64,000 bases of DNA from HKCCE3408 sp039191215. GTDB taxonomy: Bacteria > Pseudomonadota > Alphaproteobacteria > Rhodobacterales > Rhodobacteraceae. The notes beneath the pieces are model-generated. The model was given only the letters and a program-made list of their open reading frames with translations. It did not search any database and was not told the DNA's origin. Numbering within the stretch: the first letter of the stretch is position 1; each line of letters starts with the position of its first letter. A program made the translations under genes and the position numbers. Location: NCBI GenBank assembly GCA_039191215.1, contig JBCCXT010000013.1, positions 5,826-69,825 of the forward strand, in the 5' to 3' direction. Positions 63,594-64,000 of the stretch are shown here, in pieces.

Positions 63594-64000
63594 TTACCCG
63601 CGCGCCAGAAGCGCCATGCCGCGGTCGAGGCCTTCGAGCGTCATCGGCACCATTCGGCCGTCGAAGATATCGTGGATCATTTGCGTTGATTGGGTGTAGC
63701 GCCAGTAGTGATCAGGCGTCGGGTTCAGCCATAGATTGTCAGGCCATTGCGCCCGAGCGCGCGCCAACCAGACCTGGCCCGCTTCCGCATTATAATGCTC
63801 GCTTGCCCCACCGGGATAGGCAATCTCGTAGGGGCTCATCGCTGCGTCGCCCACAAAAATACATTTGTAATCAGACCCGTAGGTGTTGAACACATCCCAG
63901 GTTGGCGTCTGATGCGTCCAGCGGCGGCGATTGTCGCGCCAGACACCTTCATACAAGCAATTGTGGAAATAGTAGTATTCGAGGTGCTTGAACTCAGCCG
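63594..64000 (-). CDS. VWA-domain-like protein, 5' end outside the window
   Basis: C-terminal 135 residues of a longer protein, open to the window edge. Readable pieces are EFKHLEYYYFHNCLYEGVWR, RRRWTHQTPTWDVFNTYGSD, CIFVGDAAMSPYEIAYPGGA and GRMVPMTLEGLDRGMALLAR. These match the C-terminus of a family of about 400-aa VWA-containing proteins usually of unknown function, often beside a MoxR-type ATPase. The start lies beyond base 64000. The stop is TAA at 63594-63596. Confidence 0.8.
   Translation of the reverse strand, partial: AEFKHLEYYYFHNCLYEGVWRDNRRRWTHQTPTWDVFNTYGSDYKCIFVGDAAMSPYEIAYPGGASEHYNAEAGQVWLARARAQWPDNLWLNPTPDHYWRYTQSTQMIHDIFDGRMVPMTLEGLDRGMALLARG

Overview
The window looks like chromosomal DNA from an alphaproteobacterium of the order Rhodobacterales (roseobacter/Rhodobacter type). 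The GC content is high. Several arrangements point there: glyQ - DUF6446-like gene - glyS - PPDK-like gene, NDUFA12-like gene - DUF2155 gene - aat, accB-accC, a dense urease operon with small Rhodobacterales-type orphan genes, and a RutR-controlled reductive pyrimidine cluster. There are no rRNA genes, no tRNA genes I could recognise, no CRISPR array and no prophage. The only mobile DNA is one badly decayed IS3-family element.

Layout. 1-3145 (minus): pyrC-pyrE, then the start of dnaB, which is cut by the window edge. 3281-11591 (plus): urease operon ureD-A-B-[small gene, Tat-exported cyclase, AhpD-like protein, membrane protein, 32-codon ORF]-ureC-[secreted protein]-ureE-F-G. 11635-14586 (minus): a degenerate alpha/beta-hydrolase-like protein and a SPOR/peptidoglycan-binding/trypsin-like protein that appears catalytically dead. 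14776-21977 (plus): glycyl-tRNA synthetase alpha and beta, a PPDK-like enzyme and a SleB-type cell wall hydrolase. 22035-25929: folate and cell-wall precursor genes folB (frameshifted), folP and glmM, with a GNAT gene on the minus strand. 26065-27101: a 51-aa gene and the IS3 remnant. 27314-39025: guanine deaminase, MgtE, a 1157-aa membrane protein, MetY, a complex I accessory subunit, a DUF2155 protein, Aat and acetyl-CoA carboxylase AccBC. 39418-50940: a methyltransferase, then a pyrimidine catabolic island. This island holds rutR, a perfect RutR operator, an omega-amino acid transaminase, a cupin, an N-carbamoyl-beta-alanine amidohydrolase, a lipoprotein, dihydropyrimidinase and an ABC importer with an embedded acetyltransferase. 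51059-57774: a disordered protein, an XRE regulator with a candidate operator, and a signalling operon (two membrane proteins, response regulator, small membrane protein, symporter-histidine kinase fusion). 57856-64000: a SpoA-domain (FliN-like) protein with a glycine/proline tandem repeat, an FAA hydrolase, a lipoprotein preceded by inverted DnaA boxes, an RlmI-like methyltransferase, a PIN protein, an M48 protease and a truncated VWA-family protein.

How the genes work together. A nitrogen-scavenging theme recurs. Urease releases ammonia from urea, guanine deaminase releases it from guanine, and the RutR/dihydropyrimidinase/carbamoylase/transaminase set takes dihydropyrimidines to beta-alanine-type products, ammonia and CO2. 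The adjacent ABC importer probably brings in the substrate. The dihydropyrimidine dehydrogenase (pydA/pydX) needed for the first step is not in the window.

I found no single strikingly new machine. The features most worth following are the non-urease module inside the urease operon, the pseudo-protease, the symporter-kinase signalling operon, the repeat-tailed SpoA protein, the DnaA-box palindrome upstream of a lipoprotein gene, and three apparent gene lesions (folB, the IS3 element, and an in-frame stop at 40431-40433).
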